Part shown: piece after piece, positions 11,935 through 23,627 of the stretch
How positions within the stretch are numbered: the stretch's first letter is position 1
How the letters are laid out: each line of letters starts with the position of its first letter
Assembly: GCA_009760855.2 (NCBI GenBank)
Contig: WPIO01000043.1
Span: 1,674,001-1,738,000 of the forward strand
Direction of reading: 5' to 3'
DNA length: 64,000 nt
Source of the DNA: Cristatella mucedo
Lineage: Eukaryota; Bryozoa; Phylactolaemata; Cristatellidae
Position numbers and translations under genes: made by a program
Notes under the pieces: model-generated
The model's database searches: none
Told to the model about the DNA's origin: nothing
Seen by the model: the letters and a program-made list of their open reading frames with translations, nothing else

Positions 11935-13110
11935 ATATATCTCCGTCTGTAACTCCACAAAGTCATAAAGACTATGTGGGCATTACACAGGAGAATTTTG
12001 TATAGCCCACTAGCAGCCTAAGTGGCTTTCGGTGCACATTCGGCAGCCAACAGATTTCGTCTCAAGCAACAAAAGAAAGTCAGAAACAGAGCAGAGTCAG
12101 GAGAGCATTTGAGGTAGTGAGTAGCATGGAAGTAGCAGCTCAGGACCGCTAAAAAGGATGAGCCATAGTCGGTAGCAGAAGAATAGTTGTCGTTGCGTAA
12201 GAATTGTGGAAGCAAGTTCAACGGTCTAGGACCTGCAGGCAGAGCTAAAGTTTCTGTCGCCAACGGTCTTTAAGCAGAGGAATGGGACAGCTAATTTATT
12301 GTCCATACAGAACCCGAGTGCACGAGGAGGCTGAAGCTGGCGAAGCAGTTCAGCTAGGTAAGAAGGCGCCAAACCGTGGTGGGCCTTGTGGGTCAGCATA
12401 AGAACTTTGCCCTGTACCCGTTGCTCAACCGGCATCCATCCTAGCTCTTTTAGAAAAGGAGACACGTGCTCAAACCTCTGGGACTTGAAGACTAGCCTTG
12501 CAGCCATCATCATAGCCAGCTGCTCTAGCCTAGATGCTTTCTTTGGTTGCCAGCTAAAAGAGAATTACATTAATCAAGCCGAGACAGAACTAAGGAGCTA
12601 GTTAAATATTTTGCAAGCCACTGTGGATAGCAGCTCCCAATATTAGACAGGGATCAGACGTGATGGCTAGCTGTAGAAAATGTCTTCTGAATGAAGCTTT
12701 TAAAATTGAGGTAGCTGTCGAACACGACACCTAAATTTCGAGCACGTGGAATGGTCACACAAAAGCATCGCCTATTTGAAGAGAAAAGCCTTTTAATCCA
12801 GTCACACGCTTAGGGTGTCCTATGAGCAGCAGTTCGGTTTTATCGTCATCTAGTTTCAAGAAGTTTTCCGATATCCAGGATCGAATGTCGGCAAGACAAG
12901 CATTCAGGTTTTCAGTTTCTGCATATAGATTCCCATGGGTTGATTTATAAATACAGCTTAGTATCGTCAGCATAAAAGTGATATCCTATTCCATTGGCCC
13001 TTATCACTTTTCCCAGAGGTTGAGTATAAATGGAGAACAGCAAGGGACCGAGGACGGACCATTGAGGGACTCCACCGGTGACCCGTGTCTGTGAGGCAAC
13101 ACGTGCTTAG
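11935..13110 (-). mobile_element. LINE family B, 3' part, antisense, broken
   Basis: 3' end at 11935 (antisense ...TCTCCGTCTGTAACTCCACAAAG). Minus-strand peptides include ARLVFKSQRFEHVSPFLKELGWMPVEQRVQ-type and NACLADIRSWISENFLKLDDDKTELL-type segments. Truncated near 13110 just upstream of the palm region. Confidence 0.85.
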
Positions 13111-13485
13111 CAGGTGTCCAGCTGGTCATTGAAAGTCAGGACGAACTTATATGAATGCTGTTACCTTACATACTGCAATAATAAAATGGCTAGACAGCTG
13201 GCGAGAGCCTCGGTCAGCTCTTGGCTATCAAATTAACCGATTTTTACCGAGATTATATCATGCTGTGAGTTGTGATGGAGACTATGAAGGCTTCAATATA
13301 AACTGACTAAAACCACCAGAGCAGTGAAAGAAATTTAAATAGTTACTTGAGCTACGCGCTTTCAATATATAACTAATAAACTTAAGAAGTTAACGGAACC
13401 CAAGCGAGCTCCCCGATAGCACAATTCCTCCTTATTCGAACAATTGCACATGTGAAAATTGCATTTCCAATAAAATTACATTTAC
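13111..13485. other. Intron-like stretch, nothing recognised
   Basis: Unique AT-rich sequence lying immediately downstream (minus strand) of the exon at 13486-13631. Confidence 0.3.
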
Positions 13486-13631
13486 CTTATCTTAAAATTC
13501 TTAATGGGATCCTTCGATCTGTAGAAGACTTTACCATAGTCGGGCTCGTACAGATCCGCCATCTGTTTATACGCCGCCTTACCAACAGCCGCTGGTGTGG
13601 CGCCGTAACACCACTTTAGTATACCAAGGGG
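13486..13631 (-). CDS. Candidate internal exon of an unidentified minus-strand gene
   Basis: Minus-strand acceptor TGTATTACCACAG, then 146 bases open in phase 0 and a GTAAATG donor. It encodes 48 residues plus two bases: PLGILKWCYGATPAAVGK, then a segment with ADLYEPDYGKVFYRSKD and NFKI. The composition (aromatics, balanced charge, no repeats) is strongly protein-like. A stop lies just upstream of the acceptor in the same frame, as expected for intron. Exit phase 2 joins 3776-3938. I do not recognise the family. The exon at 18211-18409 leaves in phase 0 and could precede it. Confidence 0.55.
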
Positions 13632-14389
13632 CTGTGGTAATACAGATTACCCAGACTTCAGTTACTGTTAGTAGGAGTGTCGAGAAAGCCAAGATGGTTG
13701 TCGCCAACATTATCAGGTAGCTTGGCAAAACGTATTTCGTAAAGGTAAAAAGTTCATTTACCTGGAAACGGTAAGAATCTATCGCCAACAGGTGGCAGAG
13801 CTTTGGATAGGTGTACGGCTGTGGTTAGGGTTTAGGGTTCGGGCGACCTTCAGATGTGGCAGCTAGATGCTGTCATAAAGGCTTTAGTTTATAAAGAGGT
13901 ACCTGCATATGCCAAGCTTGCTTTCCAGCCTGCGCAAAAGTAAAAGAAAAGGTTGACGGATCTAACGGCCTTATTAATGTAACGGCAGTGGAGCCTTGAG
14001 CAGGTATCGACCCGGAAGCAGTAGGCCATTAAGGATTGCCAGCTTCAGGACACGAACTTACTACCCGGGTTTTGATGTGTGAATACCAAAGCCCAGTGGT
14101 ACGATCTACGTGCGAGCAGTCTCTAGGCAGTGTTTTAGCTCTCTTGGCAGTGATTTAGCCCGTATTCAATTGTCTTATTATTGTTATATTAAATTTTGAA
14201 CGAGAACTGCGATGCTGTGGTGTAAGTGGTTCATGTTAGTCATACTCGTTGCTTAGTGGGTCGTACAAGTCATAAACTGATCTAATCGACCAAAGTCAGA
14301 AGAGCAGCAGGTGCGAGAGGAAGCCTGATTAAAGGGCATATTTCTTGTAGGTTAGTCCAAGAAAGAGAATGAAGAGATCAAATGGTGAG
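13632..14389. other. No recognised gene; weak tRNA-like segment
   Basis: Mostly unique. The minus strand around 13990-14110 has ACCACTGGGCTTTGG and GGGTCGATACC, weakly like A and B boxes, perhaps a third, eroded tRNA-SINE. Confidence 0.25.
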
Positions 14390-14650
14390 AGGCACTAATG
14401 TCTCAAAGTCGATGCACTGATGTGGAGCTTGATGGAGAGTCATAGCACGGCGATGGTGATCGGTATACTGTGGCAGCAGCTACTTTTACCACAGACAAGC
14501 CTGGCTGCAGACGTCGGCAGCAAGTGCGAGAATACCCTTGCAGAGGATATTTGCATTGGCGGCTTGGCTATTGCTTCTCTTGCAACAATGTGTAAGGCAC
14601 TTTCCGGTGTAGAGATTTGGTTCTCTTAGAACACTATACAAATAATCACA
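14390..14650. mobile_element. Eroded LINE A antisense fragment plus hairpin tail
   Basis: 14395-14520 resembles antisense LINE A (AAAGTCGATGCACTG..., CACAGACAAGCCTGGCTGCAGA). 14590-14650 (AAGGCACTTTCCGGTGTAGAGATTTGGTTCTCTTAGAACACTATACAAAT) resembles a plus-strand SINE-1 tail. Confidence 0.4.
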
Positions 14651-15139
14651 ATTCATGTAATAGTATAGCCTAGTAATTTTGCCTCAAATTCCACCAAACA
14701 TCTTCAAGGAAGAACATGCTGTCGTAAGACGAATAAATAGTTCGCTTCGGATGTTAGAAGCGCGCAAGAATGTTAAAATCAATTTAAAAAATGGCATCAA
14801 CGATATTTAGGCTACGCTAGAACTGCAAAACTGACATTCCCTAGAATAATTCTTAAATGACCATTTCGAAGGTGAACGCTATCACATGTACGAAGCCCCA
14901 TAAAAGTCAAACGGCCTGCTGTCAGAGAAATCTACACATTTCATCCTGTCTAAGCACGCCGTAACCCAGAGCATGGCTTTAAGTTCACACCAGCACTGCA
15001 ACCAAAATTGCCACAGTATAGAACTCTATTCAGTAATTGTAAGTCAGTTGAAATTCAAGTGAACTGAAATTTAATGGCTGTGTTCACTTGTCTGAAATAA
15101 TTTTGAGGACGCAGGAAAAGAATGCAAGTCAATTCCCAG

Positions 15140-15409
15140 CTACGGGCGCAACATGCCGGCGACTGGCAGTGACGTCATGGTGCTGATAACCCACTTTCCC
15201 ACGATGGCAGCCGTGTCCTTTGCCAACGCGGCCTCCTTCGGTCCGGGAACTCTTTCGCGAAGTGACTTCGCAAAGAACATACACAGGTCGTAAATCGGTA
15301 CCGGCATGGGCAGTTCAGCAAGCTCCATCTCGCGGCCAACGTCGTAGTTGGTGTGATCCGGGTCGCCAGTAGCCCACATGTTGAGCAGTCTGATCCACTG
15401 CACTATCAT
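15140..15409 (-). CDS. Candidate terminal exon of an unidentified minus-strand gene
   Basis: Minus-strand acceptor ACATTTCTCTGCCAG is followed by 89 codons in phase 0 and a TAG stop. The segment is hydrophobic to neutral: an N-terminal helix-like MIVQWIRLLNMWATGD, then GREMELAELPMPVPIYDLC, and finally KWVISTMTSLPVAG near the C-terminus. The exon at 15751-15851 leaves in phase 0 and lies 341 bases upstream, so the two join cleanly. The intron between them holds the GA microsatellite. Whether the TAG is the true end or a better donor lies upstream (AAA/GTGGGT) cannot be settled from sequence alone. Family not recognised. Confidence 0.5.
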   Translation of the reverse strand: MIVQWIRLLNMWATGDPDHTNYDVGREMELAELPMPVPIYDLCMFFAKSLRERVPGPKEAALAKDTAAIVGKWVISTMTSLPVAGMLRP

Positions 15410-15510
15410 CTGGCAGAGAAATGTACAGGTCTTGCATAGCAAAGCAGCCAGCAACGGTTTGGGTGCAGCGGAGATCGCGGCTGTTCAAATAAGCTCGCCA
15501 ACCCAGAGGC

Positions 15511-15568
15511 AAGAGAGAGTGTGAGAGAGAGAATGGTAAAGAGCGAGCGAGAAAGAGAGGGAGAGAGA

Positions 15569-15636
<68 letters not shown>

Positions 15637-15648
15637 AGAGAGAGTTAC
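15511..15648. repeat. (GA)n microsatellite
   Basis: Near-pure GA/GAGC tract. Antisense translations (SLSLSL) are artefacts. It sits in the short intron between candidate exons 15751-15851 and 15140-15409. Confidence 0.95.
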
Positions 15649-15750
15649 GAGCAGAGTAGAGAAAAGAGGGGTGAGGACTGGAGATAGCACTCCATGCCTT
15701 GCTGCAGTGCCTGGTCGCCGAGAGGCGATGCGGATGGCCGCCGCACTCAC

Positions 15751-15851
15751 GTTGTCATAAATGCACGTGGCCTCGAAAGGCTCCGTATTTTCGGCCAAAG
15801 TCCTAGCATCATTGATGGCTTCGTACTCGGCTAGCATTCTCTCAAGGAGTT
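15751..15851 (-). CDS. Candidate internal exon of an unidentified minus-strand gene
   Basis: Acceptor TCGCCTTCTGTAG, 101 bases and a near-consensus GTGAGTG donor. Two bases complete a codon, then 33 codons: LLERMLAEYEAINDARTLAE, followed by a segment ending TCIYDN. The N-terminal half looks like an amphipathic helix. Entry phase 1 agrees with the exit of the exon at 19934-20089 (the joined codon is AAA) and exit phase 0 agrees with 15140-15409. A stop in frame just upstream of the acceptor supports an exon boundary there. Confidence 0.55.
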
Positions 15852-16489
15852 CTACAGAAGGCGATCAGCAACTAGCCATGGGCACGGCTGAGCACTTCGT
15901 AAAATAAAAGCTTTGACAATGCTGACGTCCATGAGACTTGACGCTAGATGCACACCGACTGCGAATATACAAATGCTGCTTGTCAATAGCCAAGTTTTTA
16001 TAGCCAGATCCTACTTACGATTTAAGTGGGGACAGGTAAAAGCTTTGGCAAGGCATATTTTCATGAGTCGAGAATGATATGTGATACGTTATACTACGAT
16101 ACGTTCTGACGAAGACTTAGAGAATTAAATGAATTGAATTTGTAACAGATAAATCAGAGATAAATTAGAAAAATTAAATAGGATACAATTTACATACCAT
16201 AATGTGGAGTATTTCTGGGCATACAGAAGCTATGAGTTGTAGTTAGTATACGTTGAGTACTTGGGATGAGGGTTAGGATGAGTAAGACGATCTTGCTGGA
16301 AAATCCTCAACTCCCTAGAAGTCAAAGCTACTGACCGCGCGCGGATTTAATTGTTTCTTTGAATACATTTTCATTATTGCTTTACTTCCGTCAGCATGAT
16401 CGAGTAGGCATCGCCGAGTTTTCTGTAGTCGAACAAGCGTTGTAGTTATTTTTGAGTGACTGTCTGAGAACAAAATGTAAAGTAATGAA
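15852..16489. other. Intron-like stretch, nothing recognised
   Basis: Unique AT-rich sequence; no supported frame. Confidence 0.3.
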
Positions 16490-17100
16490 TCTCCACCTGT
16501 AATTCCGAAAAGCTCCAAAGGCTATGTGGGTGTTACGCTGAAGAGTTTTGTATAGCACACTCACAGCCTTCGCGGCTTCCGGTACCCATTTCGTAGCCAA
16601 CAAACTTCGTCTCACGCAACAAAGAGAAGGTGGGAAGCGTAGCAGAGTCAGGAGAGCAGTCGAGGTAGTGAGTAGCATATACGTAGCAGTGGAAAGGATG
16701 TGCCACGTGTAGCTCTGCATCCATTGGTCAATCAGCAGCCATCCTAGCTCTTTTTCTCAAAGGAGACACGTGGTCAAACCTCTCAAATTTGGAAACTAGC
16801 CTTGCAGGTATCTTCGGAGCCAGCTGCAGTGGCCTTGTGGCTTTTTGCGTCGGCCCAGCCTAAAGGGAATTACAATAATCAACCCAAGACAGAACCAAGG
16901 AGCTAGTTAAATTGCTTGCAAGCCACCATGGAAGACAACTCCTGATCCTGTATAGGGATCGGATGAGATGGCTAACTGTGGAAGCAGTCATCTTAACGAA
17001 CCTTTCAAAATTTAGGCAGTTGTCGAAGACGACACCTAAATTTCGAGCACGTGGTGATGGTTGCACACCAACATCACCTGTTAGAAGAGCAGCGGAACAC
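16490..17100 (-). mobile_element. LINE family B 3' part, antisense, with deletion
   Basis: 3' end AATCTCCACCTGTAATTCCG at 16490; peptides such as PSPRARNLGVVFDNCLNFERF and SSLVLSWVDYCNSL are readable on the minus strand at 16860-17066. About 250 bases of the family are missing near 16720. Confidence 0.8.
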
Positions 17101-17184
17101 TTATAGTAAGGAGTGAAGCTGGCAGTCTTCTACATTGTATTTTTAACTTCAACTGTTGGCTCTATTGTCATTTTGGAACCGCAT

Positions 17185-17835
17185 CTTAATGAAGATTGAC
17201 GGCGTTCAGAAAAGACTGCAAGATGAACTTCAAAGACGTCTCGTGTAACCACTCTCTTGAGATTGAGTTGTCAAGACTTCGAGAAGACCTTAGCCAGGAA
17301 TCAATACTAGATGCCAAAAGGAGAGTGAACTGTGGGGAGTAGCAGTTAAATGGAATATCGGCCGAGGGACAGAGACGCCTCGAGAACTCGGTCAAGATGT
17401 TGGTCTCACGGCAGAGGAGATTTCAAGAAACGTGAAGGACAGCATAGACTATCTCCGACAAGATATTACAGTGAGGTTTTCCCGGCTCATAAATCTTGAC
17501 GTCAAATTTGATTTCCGATTGGAAGTTCAGAAACCAATAAAGACACTTAACGAGACCAAACTCAGCCAGTAATGTTTAGATCTTGGAGGCTTCAATTGTT
17601 CAGACGTGAATAGAACATAGCTATACAACAAAATATGTGACTGTAAAATGCTTCTTGCCACAAATCACGACTCGGCACTAAAGACACCACTAGAACTCAT
17701 GTCTTTCATTGACAGGTACGAAGGAGATGCGTTTTCTAATTTGAGAGCTGCCTCTCAGGTTCTGCTCAGCATAGCTGTATCAGTTGCCAGTTGTGAACGT
17801 TCCGTTATCAAGCTGAAGATAGTTGTGTCTTATTT
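17185..17835 (+). pseudogene. hAT-type transposase remnant (C-terminal dimerisation domain)
   Basis: hAT transposases end in a conserved dimerisation (hATC) domain. Here the plus strand reads NLRAASQVLLSIAVSVASCE, then RSVIKLKI, which fits the hATC core (leucine-rich stretch, then PVSVASCERSFSKLKL in typical members). The expected PV is AV and the FS is VI. Upstream at 17400-17560 a frame reads DYLRQDITVRFSRLINLD, plausible spacer of ZMYM1/DUF4371-like hAT proteins, but stops interrupt it around 17570 and 17620. The 3' side is cut by an antisense LINE A tail at 17836. Decayed, not functional. Confidence 0.7.
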
Positions 17836-17912
17836 GATAATAATAATGCACTTGATAAAGCGCCCTCAGAGAACTTGATCTCTTTCTAGGTGCTTTATAT
17901 TTGCTGCCATAT
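17836..17912 (-). mobile_element. LINE family A tail-only copy, antisense
   Basis: AATAATAATGCACTTGATAAAGCGCCCTCAGAGAACTTGATCTCTTTCTAGG...: just the (ATT)n, hairpin and a few flanking bases, inserted in the hAT transposase remnant. Confidence 0.85.
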
Positions 17913-18210
17913 CACGACATCGATCGTGACATGGCTCGAATCTCATTTCGAGTCTCTGTCTGCTTATAACCTTGTCATAAGAGCTTGTAGTCAGACGCCT
18001 TTGTCGCGTCTCGTTTAGGGGCGTTTAGAGGCTGTCTGACGGCAAGCACGCCTGTCATCCGATGGCCGACTGCGAGTGCAGATCCTGCTTGGAAGTCCAG
18101 CACCTTTTTACTGGAATTAAGACTGCGCGACGCAAGTCCACAATTCGTTTCGTTACTGAGCGACGGCGAGCGAGCCGCTACCAGAACGAGTGCTAGTCAG
18201 AACAGTTTAC

Positions 18211-18409
18211 TTTCGGCTGAAAAATTGTTTTGTTGGCAGAGCGGTAGATAGTGCGGACGCGGAATCGGAACTCGGAATTATTATTGTCTGGCAGTCCGGA
18301 GATGGCCAGCGATAGACTTTCACTAACGGCAACATCACACTCTATGTTAAGCGGGTCCTTTTTATGAAGCATATCCAAGGACAGCTCATGCAAAGTCAGA
18401 TCAAATTTA
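18211..18409 (-). CDS. Candidate internal exon of an unidentified minus-strand gene
   Basis: Minus-strand acceptor (pyrimidine-rich, ending TATTCCGCCAG), 199 bases open, donor GTAAAC. One base plus 66 codons. The protein starts FDLTLHELSLDMLHKKDP and continues with alternating hydrophobic segments resembling a beta-sandwich (LSLAISGLPD, then FRFRVRTIYRSANKT, with an N-glycosylation-type NKT). Entry phase 2 does not match the exon at 19934-20089, so it is not simply the next exon of that series. Exit phase 0 would join 13486-13631. Family not recognised. Confidence 0.4.
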
Positions 18410-19933
18410 CTGGCGGAATACCCAAAGGTAAGGTATCACGAAGAAGTTAAGCAAAAATAAATACACCGCTATGGAGACGGCCAAGGTCTCTCTCGTTAGT
18501 GGGTTTGTATAAATATCTATATATTTACGCGTATGCATGTGTGTATAGGGCATCTATAGAAATATATACGAGGAATTGCGTGGGCTTTACAAAAAAGTTT
18601 TCCAGAGTACTGCTCGCCTAGTCTTCGTGACTTGTTGAATTCACACTGAGATCTGTATACAAAATATTATGCCCCATCCTCCGAGTTTCATGAGTAATCT
18701 ACCGTCGGTCTTCATCGCCGAAAGGCTCAGAGAGGCTACTGAACAGCTATTCAAGCTCAATTGCAGCTGTCTTCGACCGACCGCCATTATCCTTGGCCGG
18801 CTTTCTCTTAAGTCCTGTATTTTAAGCCTATTACGAGCGGACTACAACTCGCCCGGTGGCTTGGGTTATTTATACAACTTGTTTCTATTAAGCTGGTAAA
18901 AATGTAGGCATCTTTCTTAAAAAATTGAAGCGCTATATCCATGGATCACAAACGTCCAGCAGCTCATGCAGTCGAAATAATGTTTATTTCGAGCCACAAA
19001 ATTACTCGGGTGAGCAACGCCACATTGGACGTCATGCGCGTTTTCGACGGGGACGGGGGACCTAAAAGCGGCCTCAGACTGCTCCGGCAGTGCCTCGAAA
19101 AATAAAAGTGTAGCGCAGACCTGCTCGTCTATCGATCGCAGGGCTCAGCAGCCTCCAGAGCTGGGCGACTGGGTGGCAATTAACCACAATCCATTTTAAT
19201 TAGGTGAAAACCGGCTGAAAATCAGCCGCAGAAGCTCTAACTTCAGCGAATATTGTAATACACGGTCGCTATAATGTGCTTACTAAATTCCAGGCCATTT
19301 TTCTGACCCTTTCTTGTGCAAATGGGCTGCAAAGAAGCTGGCCTCTACCACGATCCGTCGAAATCTACTTGAATCCGCCGCAAGTCCACCGGAAATCGGC
19401 CGTGCAAAGCTCTTAGGCGGATTGCGTATTAAGCTAAACTACCGTTTGAGTGTGGCCCTAAACGTTTGCACCATCGCGCGCGAGCAAGTTCTCTTACAAT
19501 ACGCTGCAATCGCTGGCAGGGGATTTCGGTATTTGCCACGCCGCCGAGGTCGATTGCAATCGATTGCATGAAAGAACGAGAGCGTGCTATGGCGCCAAAT
19601 TTTCTTAGGGTAAATTGCAATCCAAGATGGAGCTTCGCGAAAGCGATTCCTCGTGTGTTTGCGGATTAGAGTGAATTGGTTTTAATTCAAGCGGACTGGC
19701 TACTCGTCAGTGCCCTTGCAGCCGATTTCCGTGCGAATGCGGGAGCGAAACGATAGTAAGATCGGTGGGTGTATTACAACGATTCCACAAGACGACCGCC
19801 GCTCGACGGTTGAGCTTTTCGCACCCGCTTTTCATTAGATTTCGCTTAGTTGGAGTAGATTTCAGCGGAAGTGCGGTATTTCGTAGTGAACTTGCGAGCG
19901 GCTCATAGCGAAGCGAACGGTGCGGCAACTCAC
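18410..19933. other. No recognised gene
   Basis: Unique sequence with short alternative frames on both strands (18669-18899, 19314-19670) that lack splice or family support. Confidence 0.35.
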
Positions 19934-20089
19934 TGCCAGCGTTGGAGTCTAGAATCAGTGGCTCGACGTGGGATCTGCCGCTGATGCTCTCCGCCGCATT
20001 GGCTGGTGTAGGACGGTACTCTTCCGCCGCTACGTCGTCGTCATCATTTAGGTCGTAGTCCTGTTCGATCCCAAACGAAGCCGCTCCGC
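19934..20089 (-). CDS. Candidate internal exon encoding an acidic segment
   Basis: Minus-strand acceptor ATGCGCATCTACAG, then 156 bases and a consensus GTGAGT donor. Two bases plus 51 codons plus one base. The peptide begins GGAASFGIEQDYDLNDDDD and is then hydrophilic and Ser/Pro/Ala-rich, so probably disordered. Entry phase 1 matches the exit of 23628-23739 and exit phase 1 matches 15751-15851. An in-frame ATG at 20141 upstream could make it a first exon, but the leader would be a poor signal peptide, so the internal-exon reading is preferred. Confidence 0.5.
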
Positions 20090-20192
20090 CTGTAGATGCG
20101 CATGTACAAAAATATGCAAGCTTAATCCAATGCAATGACATCCAAACGGCTGACGCGATAAACCAGAAGAAATCCTAGCAAATGAGTATCGG

Positions 20193-21104
20193 AATTTTTT
20201 AAGTTGGCTCTGCCACCATATCTCCCGTTGAATCAGCTCGAAATATAGGTGTCATGTTCACAACTTACCTCTCGTTAGACGACCGCATCAGCTCCACGAT
20301 CAAGTCTGCCTACTTTCAGCAATATAACATTGCTAAAATTTTGGCTTGTTTAGATAAGGATACCACGTCCAAGTTGGCCCATGCATTTGTGACATCCCGT
20401 CTTGACTTCTGCAACTCACTGCCGGCTGGCCACCCAGCATGTGCAATCAGGCGATTACAGATGGTGCAAAACTCCGCAGCTAGGCTTGTCTGTCTTGAGC
20501 GTCGCAGTTGCTACGTCACACCACTTCTCGCCGGCCTGCACTGGCTACCAGTCAAGCAACGGATCGACTTCAAGGTTTTGTCGCTCACTTTTAGGTCACT
20601 TTATTCTTTGGCTCCAGCCTATCTCTCAAGATCTACTCCCCCACCAGGCCAAGCATCGTTCTACCCGCTTTTCGGAATCCAACAGTTTACCACTACCTCG
20701 TACAAACCTCAAATCCTTTGGAGACCGTGCATTTAGTTCCTATGCTTCCAAAGCCTGGAACTCTCTCTCCCGACCTGCGTCAGAACATCCCTGACTTGAC
20801 CACAGTTAAAAAAAACTTAAAAACACACATATTTAGGACAGCATTTAGTGGGTCCCCGTCATTCGTCCTTGATGTGCTTATTCGTGCTGACACTGCATGC
20901 TGCCACTAACCACATTGGCATGCTGACTCTGTGCATGTCAACCCTAACCACATTATTCATTTTGTTTGTTTATCAAGCATGATAGTACCCACTATTCAAT
21001 TGCATTTCCCTTTGCAGCAAATGTAAAGCGCCTAGAAAGAGATTGAGTTATCTGAGGGAACTTTATCAAGTGTATTATTATTATTATTGTTATTATTATT
21101 ATTA
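20193..21104 (+). mobile_element. LINE family A, C-terminal part and complete 3' end
   Basis: Well preserved C-terminal segment (SLDDRISSTIKSAYFQQYNI, LHWLPVKQRIDFKVL, SLAPAYL) with a frameshift around 20630. Then a 3' UTR with hairpin AAGCGCCTAGAAAGAGATTGAGTTATCTGAGGG and (TTATT)n. Confidence 0.9.
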
Positions 21105-21253
21105 AGCTTTAATCTAGAAACAAGAGCTTGGAAAGGCGACCGTTGGGTGGCAGTCACGCGTAAGCTAGGCCCAGGGGACCCAGAAGGGGCGGACTCCTGG
21201 CAGCTACGATTGGTTGGCTAAGGTGAGGTCAAGGTTAAGCCCTAACGGAAAAA

Positions 21254-22245
21254 CTTAGCCCTTTAATAATATTCGTATAGCACCTTCAGAGAACTCAATC
21301 TCTCGGTATGCACTTGAAATTTGTTGTAATGGAAGGGTGACCAAATGACTAGCGGTAATGTGCACTCGGGGAAGAAGCTTACTATGGCTAGAGGTAACGT
21401 GCACGTTGGCAACTTGTAAACATGGTTAGTGGTAACGTGGGCAGTGACAGCAAGCATAGGTACACAAAGGACTATAACAATGACCCGCTAAAAGCTGTGA
21501 GAAACAGGTGCGTTTAGCTTATTTTTAAACGGCATAAAGTGAAGGGAATATTAATGTCAGGCTGGAGCGAATTCCAGTCTTTGGGAGCACACGAACTAAA
21601 GGCACAGTCCCAAAATGATTTGAGGTTCGTAAAATGTATATCTAAATGATTTGATTGAGAAGTGCAAGTGGTACTATGCCCAGTCTAGTGAGGGTTCTGG
21701 TAGATATGCTGGAGCCAGAGAAGGAAGGAGCCTAAATGTGAGTGACAGAACTTTAAAGTCAACGTGCTGCTTGATTGAAAGCCAGTGCAGATCGGCGAGA
21801 ACTGCTGATGTGGTAACCGAAAAACCAAGCCGCAGAGTTTTGCACCGTCTGTAAGCACCTGATTGGGCAGGCCGGTAGAAAAGCAATTAGCGAGTTGCAG
21901 AAGTCGTGACCAGATCTTACCAATGCATAAACCAATTTAGGTGCAGTGTCCATGTGCAAGCAAGCCCTGATTTTAGCAATGTTATATACCTATAAGTAGA
22001 CAGACTTGACTGTGGAGCTGGTGTGGTCGTGCAATGAAAGGTTACTTTAAAACAGGACACTAGATTTCGCAAAGAGGCTATAGGATGTATGGCTGGCGAA
22101 GCCAATTTTGAGCATAAAGTTGTAAAATTTCTGAATCGTACAGCTGTGCGTGTGATATGCGTAGAAATGATTGTGCTTGGCTACAGAGAAATGGGACCAG
22201 TCATTCAACGACTAGAGCAGACTAGACTGTAGTGATGAGAGCAAG
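21254..22245 (-). mobile_element. LINE family A, antisense, degraded
   Basis: Antisense tail (GCACCTTCAGAGAACTCAATCTCTCGG) followed by antisense 3' UTR and C-terminal blocks in family order up to about 22245. Tail-to-tail with 20193-21104 and head-to-head with 22255-23062. Confidence 0.8.
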
Positions 22246-22254
22246 TGTTATACG

Positions 22255-23062
22255 TTCCGGTAACTACCAGTCAAATCTGCCTATTTTCAGCTTCATAACA
22301 TTGCTAAAATTCGGGCTTGTTTAGATAAGGTTACCACGTCCAAGTTGGTCCATGCATTCGTGACATCCCGTCTTGACTTCTGCAACTCACTGATTACTGG
22401 CCTACCAGCATGTGCTATCAGGCGATTGCAGCTGGTGCAAAACTCTGCAGCTAGGCTTGTCTGTCGTGAGCTTCACAGTTGCCACATTACTCCACTTCTC
22501 GCCGACCTGCACTGGCTACCAGTCAAGCAACGGATTAACTTCAAGGTTTTGTGCTCACTTTTAGGTCCCTTCATTCTATGGCTCCAGCCTATCTGTCAGA
22601 TATACTACCCCATCAGGCCAAGCATCGTACCACCCGATTTTCGGAATCCGACAGTCTACAAATACCTCGTACAAACCTCAAATCCTTTGGAGACTGTGCA
22701 TTTAGTTTGTATGCTCCCAAAGCCTGGAACTCCCTCCCGACCTGCGTCAGAACATCCCCTGACCTGACCACATTTAAAAGGAACTTAAAAACACACCTAT
22801 TTAGGACAGCATTTAGTGGGTCCCTGTGATTCGTCCTTGATGTGCTTATGCGTGCTGACACTGTGCATGCTGCCACTAACTACATTTGCATGCTGACCCT
22901 GTGCATGTCAATCCTAACCATGTTATTCATTTTGTTTGTTTTTCAAGCATGATTTTACTTACCATTTAATTGCATTTCACTTTGCAGCAAATGTAAAGCG
23001 CCTAGAAAGAGATTAAGTTCTCTGAGGGCGCTTTATCAAGTGCATTATTATTATTATTATTA
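22255..23062 (+). mobile_element. LINE family A, C-terminal part and complete 3' end
   Basis: One of the best-preserved copies: [47 protein letters not shown] and PRTNLKSFGDCAFSLYAPKA are readable with one frameshift near 22550. 3' UTR with hairpin AAGCGCCTAGAAAGAGATTAAGTTCTCTGAGGGCGCT and (TTA)n to 23062. Useful as the family reference. Confidence 0.92.
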
Positions 23063-23627
23063 CCAGCATGAGCATTACGTCTACGGTCGATCATATGAAG
23101 TTTGCTTAGGGGCATGCTTTTAAAATGGAAACTTTTGAGGAAGACTATTAGGCAATGAAGAATCGGCTTCCCAAGCGATAGAGTGGTCATTCCGCGTGGA
23201 ATTCCTAGTAGCATTATGCATGAAGTATACTTGATCTCCCCGTAATGCTTCGCTGCCGATGATAGGACAATGACCGGAAGCACACAAAGCTAAGCGGTTT
23301 AGTAATGATTCTCATCTTTTATACAGCTGCATCTTCAATCATTATCAACGTATATGCCGGCGTATGCACTAAACTTGGGGAAAAACAGAGTAAAACTTGT
23401 AGCCGAATCTTGCTGCCTTGAGCGAAGGCAAATAAAAGAGGAAAAGGAACTCAGAAAATAAAACCCCTACGCTATCTGGCGCAATGATTTGCAAGGCCGA
23501 TTGTGACGAATAAGCATCTTTTTCACAATTATTCAATCCTTTGTAGGTCTGCGGAGTAATTTATAGCTTAGAGTAGAAGAAACAAAGATACTCTAATAAT
23601 TGTAACGAAGTGTTATAATATTCTTAC
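23063..23627. other. Intron-like stretch, nothing recognised
   Basis: Unique sequence downstream (minus strand) of the candidate exon 23628-23739. Confidence 0.3.
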
